Notes: generated from the sequence alone by a model not told the origin. DNA of 64,000 nt from RPQJ01 sp963698735 (GCA_963698735.1 CAVOSA010000012.1:124001-188000); one strand, 5' to 3'; numbered from the stretch's first letter, positions 42,144-52,134 are shown. Numbers and translations: made by a program.

Positions 42144-43138
42144 AACCATTCACCGCTTTTCGCATTCATCGCGTCGACGGCAAGATCGTTGCCCGTTTCG
42201 ACGAAGTCGCGCTCGACGACCTCACGCCCGGCCCCGTGGTCGTGCGCGTGAACTACTCGGGCATCAACTACAAAGATGCGCTCGCCGCGACCGGCACCTC
42301 GCCGATCCTGCGCAAGTACCCGCTCGCGGGCGGCATCGACCTTGCGGGCGAAGTCGTGTCCTCGACGGATCCGCGCTACACGCCCGGTCAGAAAGTGCTG
42401 GTCACTGGCTGCGGGCTCAGCGAGACGCAGGACGGCGGGTACTCGGAGTATTCGCGCCTGCAGGGCGACTGGGTCATTCCGCTGCCAGAAGGCATGAGCG
42501 AAGCGGACGCGATGAAGCTCGGCACGGCCGGCTTCACCGCGGCGCTCGCGATCCATCGCATGGAACAGAACGGGCAGACCCCTGCGCAGGGCCCCGTCGT
42601 GGTCACGGGCGCCACCGGCGGCGTCGGCAGCCTCGCGATCAACATGCTCGCTGGCCGCGGTTACCAGGTCGTGGCGGTGAGCGGCAAACCCGAAGCGGAC
42701 GCGTACCTGCACGATCTCGGTGCTTCGCAGATCCTCCGGCGCCAGGCCCTCGACGTCGGTTCGAGACCCATGGAAGCCGCGCTGTGGGCGGGTGCCATCG
42801 ACAACGTGGGCGGTGAAGTGCTCACCTGGCTCACCCGCACCATGGGCTACGGCGGCAACATCGCCAGCGTCGGACTGGCCGGCAGCCACGAACTGCACAC
42901 CACGGTCATGCCGTTCATCCTGCGCGGCGTGAACCTGCTCGGGATCAACTCGGTGGCCACGCCGCGCGAGTTGCGTCTCGACGTCTGGAAGCGCATCGCC
43001 ACCGACCTGCGCCCGGCGCAGCTCGACCGCATCGCCGGCAGGCTCGTGACGTTCGACGAGCTGCCCGCGCAGTTCGACGACTACATCAAGGGCCGCGTCA
43101 CCGGCCGCACCGTCGTGAAGGTCTCGAAGCAGCCATGA
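42140..43138 (+). CDS. acuI: Acryloyl-CoA reductase, AcuI/YhdH family
   Basis: This 332-residue zinc-less medium-chain dehydrogenase has VNYSGINYKDALAATG near the N-terminus, the nucleotide-binding VTGATGGVGSLAINML (about 154-169), and the family-typical IDNVGGEVL. AcuI/YhdH reduces acryloyl-CoA to propionyl-CoA with NADPH, protecting cells from acrylate. It overlaps both neighbours by 4 bases (ATGA). The product could feed the methylcitrate-cycle genes 3 kb downstream. Assignment to the family is firm; the physiological source of acryloyl-CoA is inferred. Confidence 0.88.
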   Translation: MKPFTAFRIHRVDGKIVARFDEVALDDLTPGPVVVRVNYSGINYKDALAATGTSPILRKYPLAGGIDLAGEVVSSTDPRYTPGQKVLVTGCGLSETQDGGYSEYSRLQGDWVIPLPEGMSEADAMKLGTAGFTAALAIHRMEQNGQTPAQGPVVVTGATGGVGSLAINMLAGRGYQVVAVSGKPEADAYLHDLGASQILRRQALDVGSRPMEAALWAGAIDNVGGEVLTWLTRTMGYGGNIASVGLAGSHELHTTVMPFILRGVNLLGINSVATPRELRLDVWKRIATDLRPAQLDRIAGRLVTFDELPAQFDDYIKGRVTGRTVVKVSKQP

Positions 43139-44109
43139 CCACAGACACCGCCGCCAAGCCGCCACGGTCGCTCGCTGCCGCCGCCAGGGACAAGCCGCTG
43201 GTGACGCCAGGGCGCCTCACGCACCTGCAGAGGCTGGAGGCCGAGAGCATCCAGATCATGCGCGAGGTGGTCGCCGAGTGCGACAAGCCCGTCATGTTGT
43301 ATTCGATCGGCAAGGACAGCGCCGCGATGCTGCACGTCGCGCTCAAGGCGTTCTATCCCGCCTCGCCGCCATTCCCGCTGCTGCACGTCGACACGCTCTG
43401 GAAGTTCAAGGCGATGTACGAACTGCGCAGCCAGATCACGCAGAAGTACAACCTGCAGCTGATCGTGCACACCAACCCGGACGGCATTGCGCAGGGCATC
43501 AACCCGTTCACCCACGGCTCAGCCATCCACACCGACGTCATGAAGACGCAGGGGCTCAAGCAGGCGCTCGACATGCACGGCTTCGATGCCGCGTTCGGCG
43601 GCGCGCGCCGCGACGAGGAAAAGAGCCGCGCCAAGGAGCGCATGTTTTCATTCCGTACGTCGCAGCATCGCTGGGATCCGAAGAACCAGCGGCCGGAGCT
43701 CTGGTCGCTGTACAACACCCGCATGCACAAGGGCGAAAGCCTGCGCGTGTTCCCGATGTCGAACTGGACCGAGCTCGACATCTGGCAGTACATCTACCTG
43801 AACGACATCCCGATCGTGCCGCTCTACTTCGCGGCGGAGCGTCCCGTCGTCGAGCGCAACGGCACGCTGATCATGGTGGATGACGACCGCATGCCGCTGC
43901 GCCCGGGCGAGAAGCCGATGCTGAAGAAGGTGCGTTTCCGCACGCTGGGCTGCTACCCGCTCACGGGCGCGATCGAAAGCGAGGCCGACTCGCTCACGGC
44001 GATCATCCAGGAAATGCTGCTCACGACCACGTCGGAGCGGCAGGGCCGCATGATCGACCACGACCAGTCGGCGTCGATGGAGAAGAAGAAGCAGGAGGGG
44101 TATTTCTGA
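43135..44109 (+). CDS. cysD: Sulfate adenylyltransferase subunit 2
   Basis: This 324-residue protein has the PP-loop YSIGKDSA (residues 56-63), GGARRDEEKSRAKER, and the long conserved middle region of CysD (RTSQHRWDPKNQRPELW). With CysN it makes adenosine 5'-phosphosulfate from sulfate and ATP. The gene overlaps acuI by 4 bases and cysNC by 1 base, so the whole run is one translationally linked operon. Confidence 0.97.
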   Translation: MTTDTAAKPPRSLAAAARDKPLVTPGRLTHLQRLEAESIQIMREVVAECDKPVMLYSIGKDSAAMLHVALKAFYPASPPFPLLHVDTLWKFKAMYELRSQITQKYNLQLIVHTNPDGIAQGINPFTHGSAIHTDVMKTQGLKQALDMHGFDAAFGGARRDEEKSRAKERMFSFRTSQHRWDPKNQRPELWSLYNTRMHKGESLRVFPMSNWTELDIWQYIYLNDIPIVPLYFAAERPVVERNGTLIMVDDDRMPLRPGEKPMLKKVRFRTLGCYPLTGAIESEADSLTAIIQEMLLTTTSERQGRMIDHDQSASMEKKKQEGYF

Positions 44110-46019
44110 TGGCACACATCAGCGATCTGATCGCCGAAGACATCGAGGCTTACCTGCACCAGCACGAGCACAAGAGCCTGCTGCGGTTCATCACCTGCGG
44201 CAGCGTGGACGACGGCAAGAGCACGCTGATCGGCCGCCTGCTCTACGATTCGAAGATGATCTTCGAGGACCAGCTGGCGGCGCTCGAAGCGGATTCGAAG
44301 AAAGTCGGCACGCAGGGCGGCGAGCTCGATTTCGCGCTGCTGGTGGACGGCCTCGCCGCGGAGCGCGAGCAGGGCATCACGATCGACGTGGCCTACCGCT
44401 TCTTCTCGACCGACAGGCGCAAGTTCATCGTCGCCGATACGCCGGGGCACGAGCAGTACACGCGCAACATGGTCACGGGCGCGTCCACCGCGGACCTGGC
44501 CGTGATCCTGATCGACGCGCGCAAGGGTGTGCTGATCCAGACGCGCCGGCACAGCTACCTGGTGTCACTGCTCGGCATCAAGAAGGTCGTGCTGGCGATC
44601 AACAAGATGGACCTCGTCGGTTATGACGAGGAAACCTTCCGGCGGATCGTCGACGACTACACGAAGTTCGGCGCGCAGATCGGCATCGAGGACTTCGTCG
44701 CCATCCCGCTCTCCGGCCTGCGCGGCGACAACATCACGGCGCCCAGCGCGAACACGCCCTGGTACCAGGGGCCCACGCTCATGGGTTACCTGGAGACCGT
44801 CGAGATCGACGACCTCGCGCAGCACCGCCCGTTGCGGCTGCCGGTGCAGTGGGTCAACCGTCCCAATCTCGACTTCCGCGGCTTTGCCGGCACGCTCGCG
44901 AGCGGCATGGTCAAGCAGGGCGAGCGCGTTCGCGTGCTGCCTTCGGGGCGCGAGAGCACCGTCACACGCATCGTCACGATGGACGGCGACCTTGACCGAG
45001 CGATCGCCGGCCAGGCGGTCACGCTGACGCTCGCCGACGAGATCGACATCAGCCGCGGCGACGTGATCGCGCGGCCGGACGACCTGCCCGGCGTCGCGGA
45101 CCAGTTCGAGTCCGTCGTGGTGTGGATGTCGGACGAGCCGATGCTGCCCGGCCGGCCGTACTGGCTCAAGATCGGCACCAAGCAGGTGACGGCGACGATC
45201 ACCGAACCCAAGTACAAGGTGAACGTGAACACGCTCGAGCACCTGGCGGCGAAGAAGCTCGAGCTCAACGAGATCGGCATCTGCAACCTGTCGCTGGACC
45301 AGCCGATCGCGTTCGACCCGTACCAGCAATGCCGTGAAACCGGCTCGTTCATCCTGATCGACCGCATCACCAACGCGACGGTCGGCGCGGGCATGATCCA
45401 CTTCGCCCTGCGCCGCTCGCAGAACATCCACTGGCAGGCGCTCGACGTTAACCGCCGGTCACGCGCCGCGCTCAAGGGCCAGCAGCCCGCCGTGCTGTGG
45501 CTGACCGGCCTGTCCGGGGCCGGCAAGTCCACGATCGCGAACCTGGTCGAGAAGAAGCTGCTCGCGCTGGGCAAGCACACCTACCTGCTCGACGGCGACA
45601 ACGTGCGCCATGGCCTGAACCGCGACCTGGGCTTCACCGACGCCGATCGCGTGGAAAACATCCGCCGCGTGGCAGAAGTCAGCAAGTTGATGTCAGATGC
45701 CGGCCTGATCGTGCTTGTTAGCTTCATTTCGCCGTTCCGGGCCGAGCGCCGCATGGCTCGCGCCTTGTTCCAGCCTGGCGAATTCCACGAAATCCACGTC
45801 GACACGCCGCTGGCGACGGCTGAGGCCCGCGACGTGAAAGGCCTGTACAAGAAGGCCCGCCGCGGCGAACTCAAGAACTTCACCGGCATCGACTCGCCCT
45901 ACGAGCCGCCCGAGCACCCGGAGATCTACCTCGACACGGCCGCCCGCAGCTCGGAGGAATCGGCCGAGGCCATCGTCGATTACCTGCAGCAGGGAGGGTG
46001 GCTGGGCCCCGGTCAATGA
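44109..46019 (+). CDS. cysNC: Fused sulfate adenylyltransferase subunit 1 / APS kinase
   Basis: This 636-residue fusion has an EF-Tu-like GTPase (CysN) with GSVDDGKST at 31-39, DTPGHEQYTRNM and NKMDLVG. A C-terminal APS kinase (CysC) carries the P-loop GLSGAGKST at about 466-474 and the DNVRHGLNRDLGF motif. Together with CysD it activates sulfate to APS and then PAPS. PAPS is used for sulfate reduction to cysteine or for sulfation of molecules. No PAPS reductase is present in this window. Confidence 0.97.
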   Translation: MAHISDLIAEDIEAYLHQHEHKSLLRFITCGSVDDGKSTLIGRLLYDSKMIFEDQLAALEADSKKVGTQGGELDFALLVDGLAAEREQGITIDVAYRFFSTDRRKFIVADTPGHEQYTRNMVTGASTADLAVILIDARKGVLIQTRRHSYLVSLLGIKKVVLAINKMDLVGYDEETFRRIVDDYTKFGAQIGIEDFVAIPLSGLRGDNITAPSANTPWYQGPTLMGYLETVEIDDLAQHRPLRLPVQWVNRPNLDFRGFAGTLASGMVKQGERVRVLPSGRESTVTRIVTMDGDLDRAIAGQAVTLTLADEIDISRGDVIARPDDLPGVADQFESVVVWMSDEPMLPGRPYWLKIGTKQVTATITEPKYKVNVNTLEHLAAKKLELNEIGICNLSLDQPIAFDPYQQCRETGSFILIDRITNATVGAGMIHFALRRSQNIHWQALDVNRRSRAALKGQQPAVLWLTGLSGAGKSTIANLVEKKLLALGKHTYLLDGDNVRHGLNRDLGFTDADRVENIRRVAEVSKLMSDAGLIVLVSFISPFRAERRMARALFQPGEFHEIHVDTPLATAEARDVKGLYKKARRGELKNFTGIDSPYEPPEHPEIYLDTAARSSEESAEAIVDYLQQGGWLGPGQ

Positions 46020-46069
46020 CCCTATGATGCGGGGGGCTTTTTGCACCGCAACTCAAGCAGGGGGCATCG

Positions 46070-46966
46070 ATGACGAACACCGCTTCCGCCGGCGCGAGGT
46101 TTCGCGCGGCCCTGGCCGCGGAGAGGCCCCTGCAGGTCGTCGGTGCCGTCAACGCCTATTCGGCCCTGCTCGCGGAGCGCGCCGGCTTCAAGGCCCTGTA
46201 TCTCTCGGGGGCCGGCGTCGCCAACGCCTCGTTCGGCCTGCCCGACCTCGGCATCACCAGCCTCAACGACGTCTGCGAGGATGTCCGGCGCATCACCTCG
46301 GCGACGGACCTGCCGCTGCTGGTCGATGCCGACACGGGCTGGGGCGCGGCCTTCAACATCTCCCGCACGATCGCGGACCTCGTCAAGTCCGGCGCCGGTG
46401 CCTGTCACCTCGAAGACCAGGTGCAGGCCAAGCGCTGCGGCCACCGTCCGGGCAAGGCGCTCGTCTCGCCGGAGGAGATGGTCGATCGCATCAAGGCAGC
46501 GGTCGACGGCCGCACCGATCCGGAGTTCGTGATCATGGCGCGCACCGACGCGCACGCCGTCGAAGGCCAGCAGGCCGCCATCGACCGCGCGGCGCAGTAC
46601 GTCGCTGCGGGCGCCGACATGATCTTCGCCGAGGCGCTCACCACGCTGGACGAGTACCGCCAGTTCACCTCGGTGGTGAAAGTGCCGGTGCTGGCGAACA
46701 TCACCGAGTTCGGCAAGACGCCGCTGTTTACCGTGCAGGAACTCGCAAGCGCCGGCGCGCAGCTGGTGCTGTATCCGCTGTCTGCATTTCGCGCAATGTC
46801 GAAGGCCGCCGAAATCGTCTACGGTGCCTTGCGGCAGGAAGGCACGCAGCAGGGCGTGCTCGACCGCATGCAGACACGGGTCGAACTCTACGAAGTGCTC
46901 GGCTACCACGACTACGAGCGCAAGCTCGACGAGCTCTTCGCGCGCGAGGGTGCGGCGGGCAAATGA
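46070..46966 (+). CDS. prpB: 2-methylisocitrate lyase
   Basis: This 298-residue TIM-barrel enzyme splits 2-methylisocitrate into pyruvate and succinate in the methylcitrate cycle. The active-site loop KRCGH is at 121-125, the metal-binding DADTGWG is near 86-92, and HLEDQ precedes the loop. It starts 50 bases after cysNC with an AGGGGG-type ribosome site. No local prpR regulator gene is seen. Confidence 0.95.
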   Translation: MTNTASAGARFRAALAAERPLQVVGAVNAYSALLAERAGFKALYLSGAGVANASFGLPDLGITSLNDVCEDVRRITSATDLPLLVDADTGWGAAFNISRTIADLVKSGAGACHLEDQVQAKRCGHRPGKALVSPEEMVDRIKAAVDGRTDPEFVIMARTDAHAVEGQQAAIDRAAQYVAAGADMIFAEALTTLDEYRQFTSVVKVPVLANITEFGKTPLFTVQELASAGAQLVLYPLSAFRAMSKAAEIVYGALRQEGTQQGVLDRMQTRVELYEVLGYHDYERKLDELFAREGAAGK

Positions 46967-47014
46967 CGGCCCCTGTTTCCTTCGCCGACGGATGACAACA
47001 GGACGAGACGAACC

Positions 47015-48178
47015 ATGAGCACCAACGAGACTCCCACCGCCGCTGGCTTCAAGCCCAAGAAATCCGTCGCGCTGTCGGGTGTGCCCGCCGGTAACACGGC
47101 GCTGTGCACGGTCGGCCGCAGTGGCAACGACCTGCACTACCGCGGGTACGACATCCTCGATCTCGCCGACAAGTGCGAGTTCGAAGAAGTCGCTTACCTG
47201 CTCGTGCACGGCAAGCTGCCGAACGCGGCGGAGCTGAATGGCTACAAGGCGAAGCTGAAGCGCCTGCGCGGTCTGCCGGAAGCGGTGCAGATGGCGCTGC
47301 AGGCATTGCCGGCATCGAGCCATCCCATGGACGTCCTGCGCACGGGCACGTCGGTGCTCGGCTGCACGCTGCCGGAGAAGGACGATCACGGCACGGCGGG
47401 CGCGCGCGACATCGCGGACCGGCTCCTGGCGAGCCTCGGGTCGATGCTGTGCTACTGGTACCACTACAGTCACGCGGGCCGGGTCATCGAGGTCGAGACC
47501 GACGACGATTCGATCGGCGGGCACTTCCTGCACCTGCTGCACGGCGAGCCGCCGCCGCATTCCTGGGTGAAGGCCATGCACGTCTCGCTCAACCTGTATG
47601 CCGAGCACGAGTTCAACGCCTCGACCTTCACCGGTCGCGTGATCGCAGGCACCGGCTCGGACATCTATTCGTGCATCACCGGTGCGATCGGCGCGCTGCG
47701 CGGGCCGAAACACGGCGGCGCCAACGAAGTCGCGTTCGACATCCAGAAGCGCTACCAGACGCCGGACGAGGCGGAGGCCGACATCCGTGCGCGCGTCGAG
47801 CGCAGGGAAGTCATCATCGGCTTCGGTCACCCGGTCTACACGATCAGTGATCCGCGCAACCAGGTGATCAAGAACGTCGCGCGCAACCTGTCGATGGAGG
47901 CGGGCGACATGAAGATGTTCCACATCGCGGACCGTCTCGAGTCAGTGATGTGGGACAGCAAGAAGATGTTCCCGAACCTCGACTGGTTCAGCGCAGTCTC
48001 GTACCACCTGATGGGCGTGCCCACCGCGATGTTCACGCCGTTGTTCGTCATCGCCCGCACTTCCGGCTGGAGCGCGCACGTGATCGAGCAGCGCATCGAC
48101 GGCAAGATCATCCGGCCGAGCGCGCAGTACGTGGGACCCGAGGACCGCAAGTTCGTGCCGCTCAAGGAAAGGGCCTAG
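47015..48178 (+). CDS. prpC: 2-methylcitrate synthase
   Basis: This 387-residue protein belongs to the citrate synthase superfamily. The segments HYRGYDILDLAD, the catalytic-His region RGPKHGGANE and GFGHPVYTISDPR match the 2-methylcitrate synthase branch. Placement between prpB and acnD-prpF fixes the role: condensing propionyl-CoA with oxaloacetate. Confidence 0.95.
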   Translation: MSTNETPTAAGFKPKKSVALSGVPAGNTALCTVGRSGNDLHYRGYDILDLADKCEFEEVAYLLVHGKLPNAAELNGYKAKLKRLRGLPEAVQMALQALPASSHPMDVLRTGTSVLGCTLPEKDDHGTAGARDIADRLLASLGSMLCYWYHYSHAGRVIEVETDDDSIGGHFLHLLHGEPPPHSWVKAMHVSLNLYAEHEFNASTFTGRVIAGTGSDIYSCITGAIGALRGPKHGGANEVAFDIQKRYQTPDEAEADIRARVERREVIIGFGHPVYTISDPRNQVIKNVARNLSMEAGDMKMFHIADRLESVMWDSKKMFPNLDWFSAVSYHLMGVPTAMFTPLFVIARTSGWSAHVIEQRIDGKIIRPSAQYVGPEDRKFVPLKERA

Positions 48179-48276
48179 CACATACGGGTCGGTCCGACGA
48201 CCGGCAGCGCCGGTTACCCCGGACCACCCGACACCACTGCCCTCGCTGTCTTCGTTCCGACCAGACCCTCGTCACC

Positions 48277-50868
48277 ATGAACATTGCCTATCGCAAACGG
48301 CTCCCCGGCACTGCACTCGACTATTTTGACGCGCGTGCGGCGGTCGATGCGATCGAACCAGGCGCCTACGACAGCTTGTCTTACACCGCGCGCGTGCACG
48401 CCGAAAACCTCGTGCGCCGCTGCGATCCGGCCATCCTGGAGGCCTGTCTCCGGCAGCTCGTCGAGCGCAAGCGCGACCTGGACTTCCCCTGGTTCCCGGC
48501 GCGTGTCGTGTGCCACGACATCCTCGGGCAGACGGCGCTGGTCGACCTGGCAGGACTGCGTGACGCGATTGCAGAGCAGGGCGGTGACCCGGCCAAGGTC
48601 AATCCGGTGGTGCCGGTGCAGCTGATCGTCGACCACTCGCTGGCCGTCGAGTGCGGCGGATACGACCCGGACGCGTTCGCCAAGAACCGGGCCATCGAGG
48701 ATCGGCGCAACGAGGACCGCTTTCACTTCATCGACTGGACCAGGCTCGCGTTCAAGAACGTCGACGTGATCCCGCCGGGCAACGGGATCATGCACCAGAT
48801 CAACCTCGAGCGAATGTCGCCGGTGATCCAGGTGCAGGACGGCATCGCGTTTCCCGACACGCTGGTCGGCACCGACAGCCACACGCCGCATGTCGATGCA
48901 CTGGGGGTCATTGCCGTCGGCGTCGGCGGCCTCGAAGCCGAGAGCGTCATGCTCGGCCGTGCCTCGTGGATGCGCCTGCCGGACATCGTTGGCGTGCAGC
49001 TCAAGGGCAAGCCGCAGCCCGGTATCACGGCCACGGATATCGTGCTGGCGCTGACCGAATTCCTGCGCCAGCAGAAAGTCGTCGGCGCGTACCTCGAGTT
49101 CTGCGGCGAAGGCGCCGCCGCGTTGACGCTGGGCGATCGCGCTACCATTTCGAACATGGCGCCGGAGTACGGCGCGACGGCGGCGATGTTCTTCATCGAC
49201 GCGCAGACGATCACGTACCTGAAGCTCACGGGTCGGGCAGACGAGCAAGTGAAGCTGGTCGAGACCTACGCCAGGCACACCGGGCTGTGGGCCGACAGCC
49301 TGCAGACCGCCGTCTACGAGCGCGTGCTGCAGTTCGACCTGTCCAGCGTCGTGCGCAACATGGCAGGTCCGTCCAATCCGCACGCGCGCGTGGCCACGAC
49401 GGACCTTGCCGCCAAGGGTATCGCCGGGGCGTGGCGTGACGAACCTGGCAGGATGCCGGACGGCGCGGTGATCATCGCGGCGATCACCAGCTGTACCAAC
49501 ACCAGCAACCCGCGCAACGTGATCGCGGCGGGCCTGCTGGCGCGCAACGCGAACCGGCTGGGCCTCGAGCGCAAGCCGTGGGTGAAGAGCTCGCTGGCGC
49601 CCGGCTCAAAAACCGTCGCACTCTACCTGGACGAAGCCGGGCTCACGCCGGAACTCGAAAAGCTCGGCTTTGGCGTGGTCGCGTTCGCGTGCACGACCTG
49701 CAACGGCATGTCCGGCGCGCTCGACCCGGCAATCCAGCAGGAGATCATCGACCGCGACCTGTATGCGACCGCGGTCCTTTCCGGTAACCGCAATTTCGAC
49801 GGCCGCATCCACCCGTATGCAAAGCAGGCGTTCCTGGCGTCGCCCGCACTCGTCGTGGCCTATGCCATTGCGGGCACGATCCGCTTCGACATCGAAAAGG
49901 ATTCGTTCGGGACCGATGCGGCAGGTAAGCCGGTCAGGCTCAAGGATCTCTGGCCGTCGGACGCGGAGATCGACGCCGTCGTCGCGGCGAGCGTGAAGCC
50001 GGAGCAGTTCCGCAAGGTCTACGAGCCGATGTTCAGGCTCAGCGTCGAGTCTGGTCCGAAGGTGAGCGCCCTGTACGACTGGCGTCCGCGGAGCACCTAC
50101 ATTCGTCGTCCGCCCTACTGGGAGGGTGCGCTCGCGGGCGAACGTACGCTGAGCGGCATGCGTCCGCTGGCGGTGCTCGGGGACAACATCACGACCGATC
50201 ACCTCTCGCCCTCCAACGCGATCCTGCTGGACAGTGCGGCGGGCGAATACCTCGCGAAAATGGGCCTGCCGGAGGAGGACTTCAATTCGTACGCGACTCA
50301 TCGCGGCGACCACCTGACTGCGCAGCGCGCAACGTTCGCGAACCCGACGCTCAAGAACGAAATGGTGGTCGTGGACGGCAAGGTAAAGGCGGGTTCGCTG
50401 GCCCGCGTCGAGCCGGAAGGCAAGGTCACGCGCATGTGGGAAGCGATCGAAACCTACATGGCGCGCAAGCAGCCGCTGATCATCATCGCCGGCGCCGACT
50501 ATGGCCAGGGTTCGTCGCGTGACTGGGCCGCCAAGGGCGTGCGCCTGGCCGGCGTCGAAACCATTGTCGCCGAAGGGTTCGAGCGCATTCACCGCACCAA
50601 CCTCGTCGGCATGGGCGTGCTGCCGCTCGAGTTCAAACCGGGCGTGAATCGCAAGACGCTGCACATCGACGGCACGGAGACCTTCGACGTGGCGGGTGAA
50701 CGCAAGCCCCGTGCCGAGCTCAAGCTCGTGATCAACCGCAGGAACGGCGAACGAATCGAGGTGCCCGTGACGTGCCGCCTCGACACCGCCGAAGAAGTGT
50801 CGATCTACGAAGCCGGTGGCGTGCTGCAGCGTTTCGCCCGGGACTTCCTCGAATCATCCGCCGCATAA
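48277..50868 (+). CDS. acnD: Fe/S-dependent 2-methylcitrate dehydratase AcnD
   Basis: I use the ATG at 48277 (863 aa); the frame extends upstream into prpC but that part is not protein-like. It is an aconitase-superfamily protein whose [4Fe-4S] cysteines are visible at 406 (SCTNTS), 472 and 475 (CTTCNG). The C-terminal swivel domain has GADYGQGSSRDWAAKG. AcnD with PrpF replaces PrpD in some bacteria, dehydrating 2-methylcitrate to an isomer of 2-methylaconitate that PrpF then rearranges. The prpF gene directly follows, supporting AcnD over AcnA. Confidence 0.94.
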   Translation: MNIAYRKRLPGTALDYFDARAAVDAIEPGAYDSLSYTARVHAENLVRRCDPAILEACLRQLVERKRDLDFPWFPARVVCHDILGQTALVDLAGLRDAIAEQGGDPAKVNPVVPVQLIVDHSLAVECGGYDPDAFAKNRAIEDRRNEDRFHFIDWTRLAFKNVDVIPPGNGIMHQINLERMSPVIQVQDGIAFPDTLVGTDSHTPHVDALGVIAVGVGGLEAESVMLGRASWMRLPDIVGVQLKGKPQPGITATDIVLALTEFLRQQKVVGAYLEFCGEGAAALTLGDRATISNMAPEYGATAAMFFIDAQTITYLKLTGRADEQVKLVETYARHTGLWADSLQTAVYERVLQFDLSSVVRNMAGPSNPHARVATTDLAAKGIAGAWRDEPGRMPDGAVIIAAITSCTNTSNPRNVIAAGLLARNANRLGLERKPWVKSSLAPGSKTVALYLDEAGLTPELEKLGFGVVAFACTTCNGMSGALDPAIQQEIIDRDLYATAVLSGNRNFDGRIHPYAKQAFLASPALVVAYAIAGTIRFDIEKDSFGTDAAGKPVRLKDLWPSDAEIDAVVAASVKPEQFRKVYEPMFRLSVESGPKVSALYDWRPRSTYIRRPPYWEGALAGERTLSGMRPLAVLGDNITTDHLSPSNAILLDSAAGEYLAKMGLPEEDFNSYATHRGDHLTAQRATFANPTLKNEMVVVDGKVKAGSLARVEPEGKVTRMWEAIETYMARKQPLIIIAGADYGQGSSRDWAAKGVRLAGVETIVAEGFERIHRTNLVGMGVLPLEFKPGVNRKTLHIDGTETFDVAGERKPRAELKLVINRRNGERIEVPVTCRLDTAEEVSIYEAGGVLQRFARDFLESSAA

Positions 50869-50873
50869 TCGTG

Positions 50874-50908
50874 CCCTCTCCCGCGGCGGGAGAGGGTCAG
50901 GGTGAGGG
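50874..50908 (+). repeat. REP-like palindrome, copy 1
   Basis: CCCTCTCCCGC and GCGGGAGAGGG form an 11-bp stem with one central base, followed by a TCAGGGTGAGGG tail. It lies between acnD and prpF. Four related copies follow within about 3.2 kb. Confidence 0.8.
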
Positions 50909-50917
50909 TCTTGAAAC

Positions 50918-52111
50918 GTGACGACGCATCCCCCGCAAATTCGCATTCCCGCCACTTACATGCGCGGGGGCACCAGCAAGGGCGTGTTCTTCCGCCTGCA
51001 GGATCTGCCCGCTCCGGCTCAAGCATCGGGTGCAGCGCGCGATGCATTGCTGCTGCGCGTGATCGGCAGTCCGGATCCCTACGGCAAGCAGATCGACGGC
51101 ATGGGCGGCGCGACCTCGAGCACCAGTAAGGCAGTCATCGTGTCGAGGAGCGCGCGACCCGATCACGACGTCGATTACCTGTTCGGCCAGGTGTCGATCG
51201 ACAAGGCGTTCGTCGACTGGAGCGGCAACTGCGGCAACCTGTCCGCCGCCGTGGGTCCGTTCGCGATCAGCAACGGACTGGTCGACGCCAATCGCGTGCC
51301 GCGCGACGGCATTGCGATCGTGCGCATCTGGCAGGAGAACATCGGCAAGACCATCGTGGCGCAGGTGCCCGTCACCAACGGCGCCGTGCAGGAGACGGGT
51401 GATTTCGAGCTGGACGGCGTGACGTTCCCCGCCGCCGAAGTCCAGCTCGAGTTCATGGACCCGGCCGCCGAGGAAGAGGGCGCGGGCGGCTCGATGTTCC
51501 CCACCGGCAACGTGGTCGACGATCTCGTCGTACCGGGCGTCGGCACGCTCAGGGCCACGATGATCAATGCGGGCATCCCGACCATCTTCGTGAACGCGGG
51601 CGACATCGGTTACACGGGCACGGAGTTGCAGGACGCCATCAACGGCGACGCGAAGGCGCTCGCCATGTTCGAGACCATTCGCGCTCACGGCGCGGTGCGC
51701 ATGGGCCTCATCCAGCACATCGAGGCAGCCGCCAGGCGTCAGCACACGCCGAAGGTCGCCTACGTCGCACGGCCGGCCGATTACGTTGCGTCGAGCGGCA
51801 AGCGCGTCGCAGCGCAGGACATCGACGTGCTGGTGCGCGCGCTGTCGATGGGCAAGCTGCATCACGCGATGATGGGCACGGCTGCCGTCGCCATCGGCAC
51901 CGCCGCTGCCATCCCGGGCACGCTGGTGAACATCGCGGCTGGCGGTGGTTCGCGAACGGCGGTGCGATTCGGGCATCCATCGGGAACCTTGCGAGTGGGT
52001 GCGGAAGCGACCCAGGTCAACGGCGAATGGGTCGTGACCAGGGCCAGCATGAGCCGCAGTGCCCGGGTGTTGATGGAAGGCTGGGTGCGCGTTCCTGGCG
52101 ATACGTTCTGA
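50918..52111 (+). CDS. prpF: 2-methylaconitate isomerase PrpF
   Basis: This 397-residue protein begins at a GTG (50918) and has the PrpF/diaminopimelate-epimerase-like fold hallmarks: ATYMRGGTSKGVFF near the N-terminus, GMGGATSSTSK, the DWSGNCGNLSAAVGPFAI motif, and AGGGSRTAVRFGHPSG. It interconverts 2-methylaconitate isomers so that the AcnD product can re-enter the cycle. A REP-like element separates it from acnD. Confidence 0.94.
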   Translation: MTTHPPQIRIPATYMRGGTSKGVFFRLQDLPAPAQASGAARDALLLRVIGSPDPYGKQIDGMGGATSSTSKAVIVSRSARPDHDVDYLFGQVSIDKAFVDWSGNCGNLSAAVGPFAISNGLVDANRVPRDGIAIVRIWQENIGKTIVAQVPVTNGAVQETGDFELDGVTFPAAEVQLEFMDPAAEEEGAGGSMFPTGNVVDDLVVPGVGTLRATMINAGIPTIFVNAGDIGYTGTELQDAINGDAKALAMFETIRAHGAVRMGLIQHIEAAARRQHTPKVAYVARPADYVASSGKRVAAQDIDVLVRALSMGKLHHAMMGTAAVAIGTAAAIPGTLVNIAAGGGSRTAVRFGHPSGTLRVGAEATQVNGEWVVTRASMSRSARVLMEGWVRVPGDTF

Positions 52112-52134
52112 CCGGGCGCTTTGCGGCCTGATCG

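Noticed and set aside
47950..48276. Longer N-terminus of AcnD reaching into prpC
   Set aside because: The ATG at 48277 gives a full-length family N-terminus, while the upstream part overlaps prpC and is Arg-rich.
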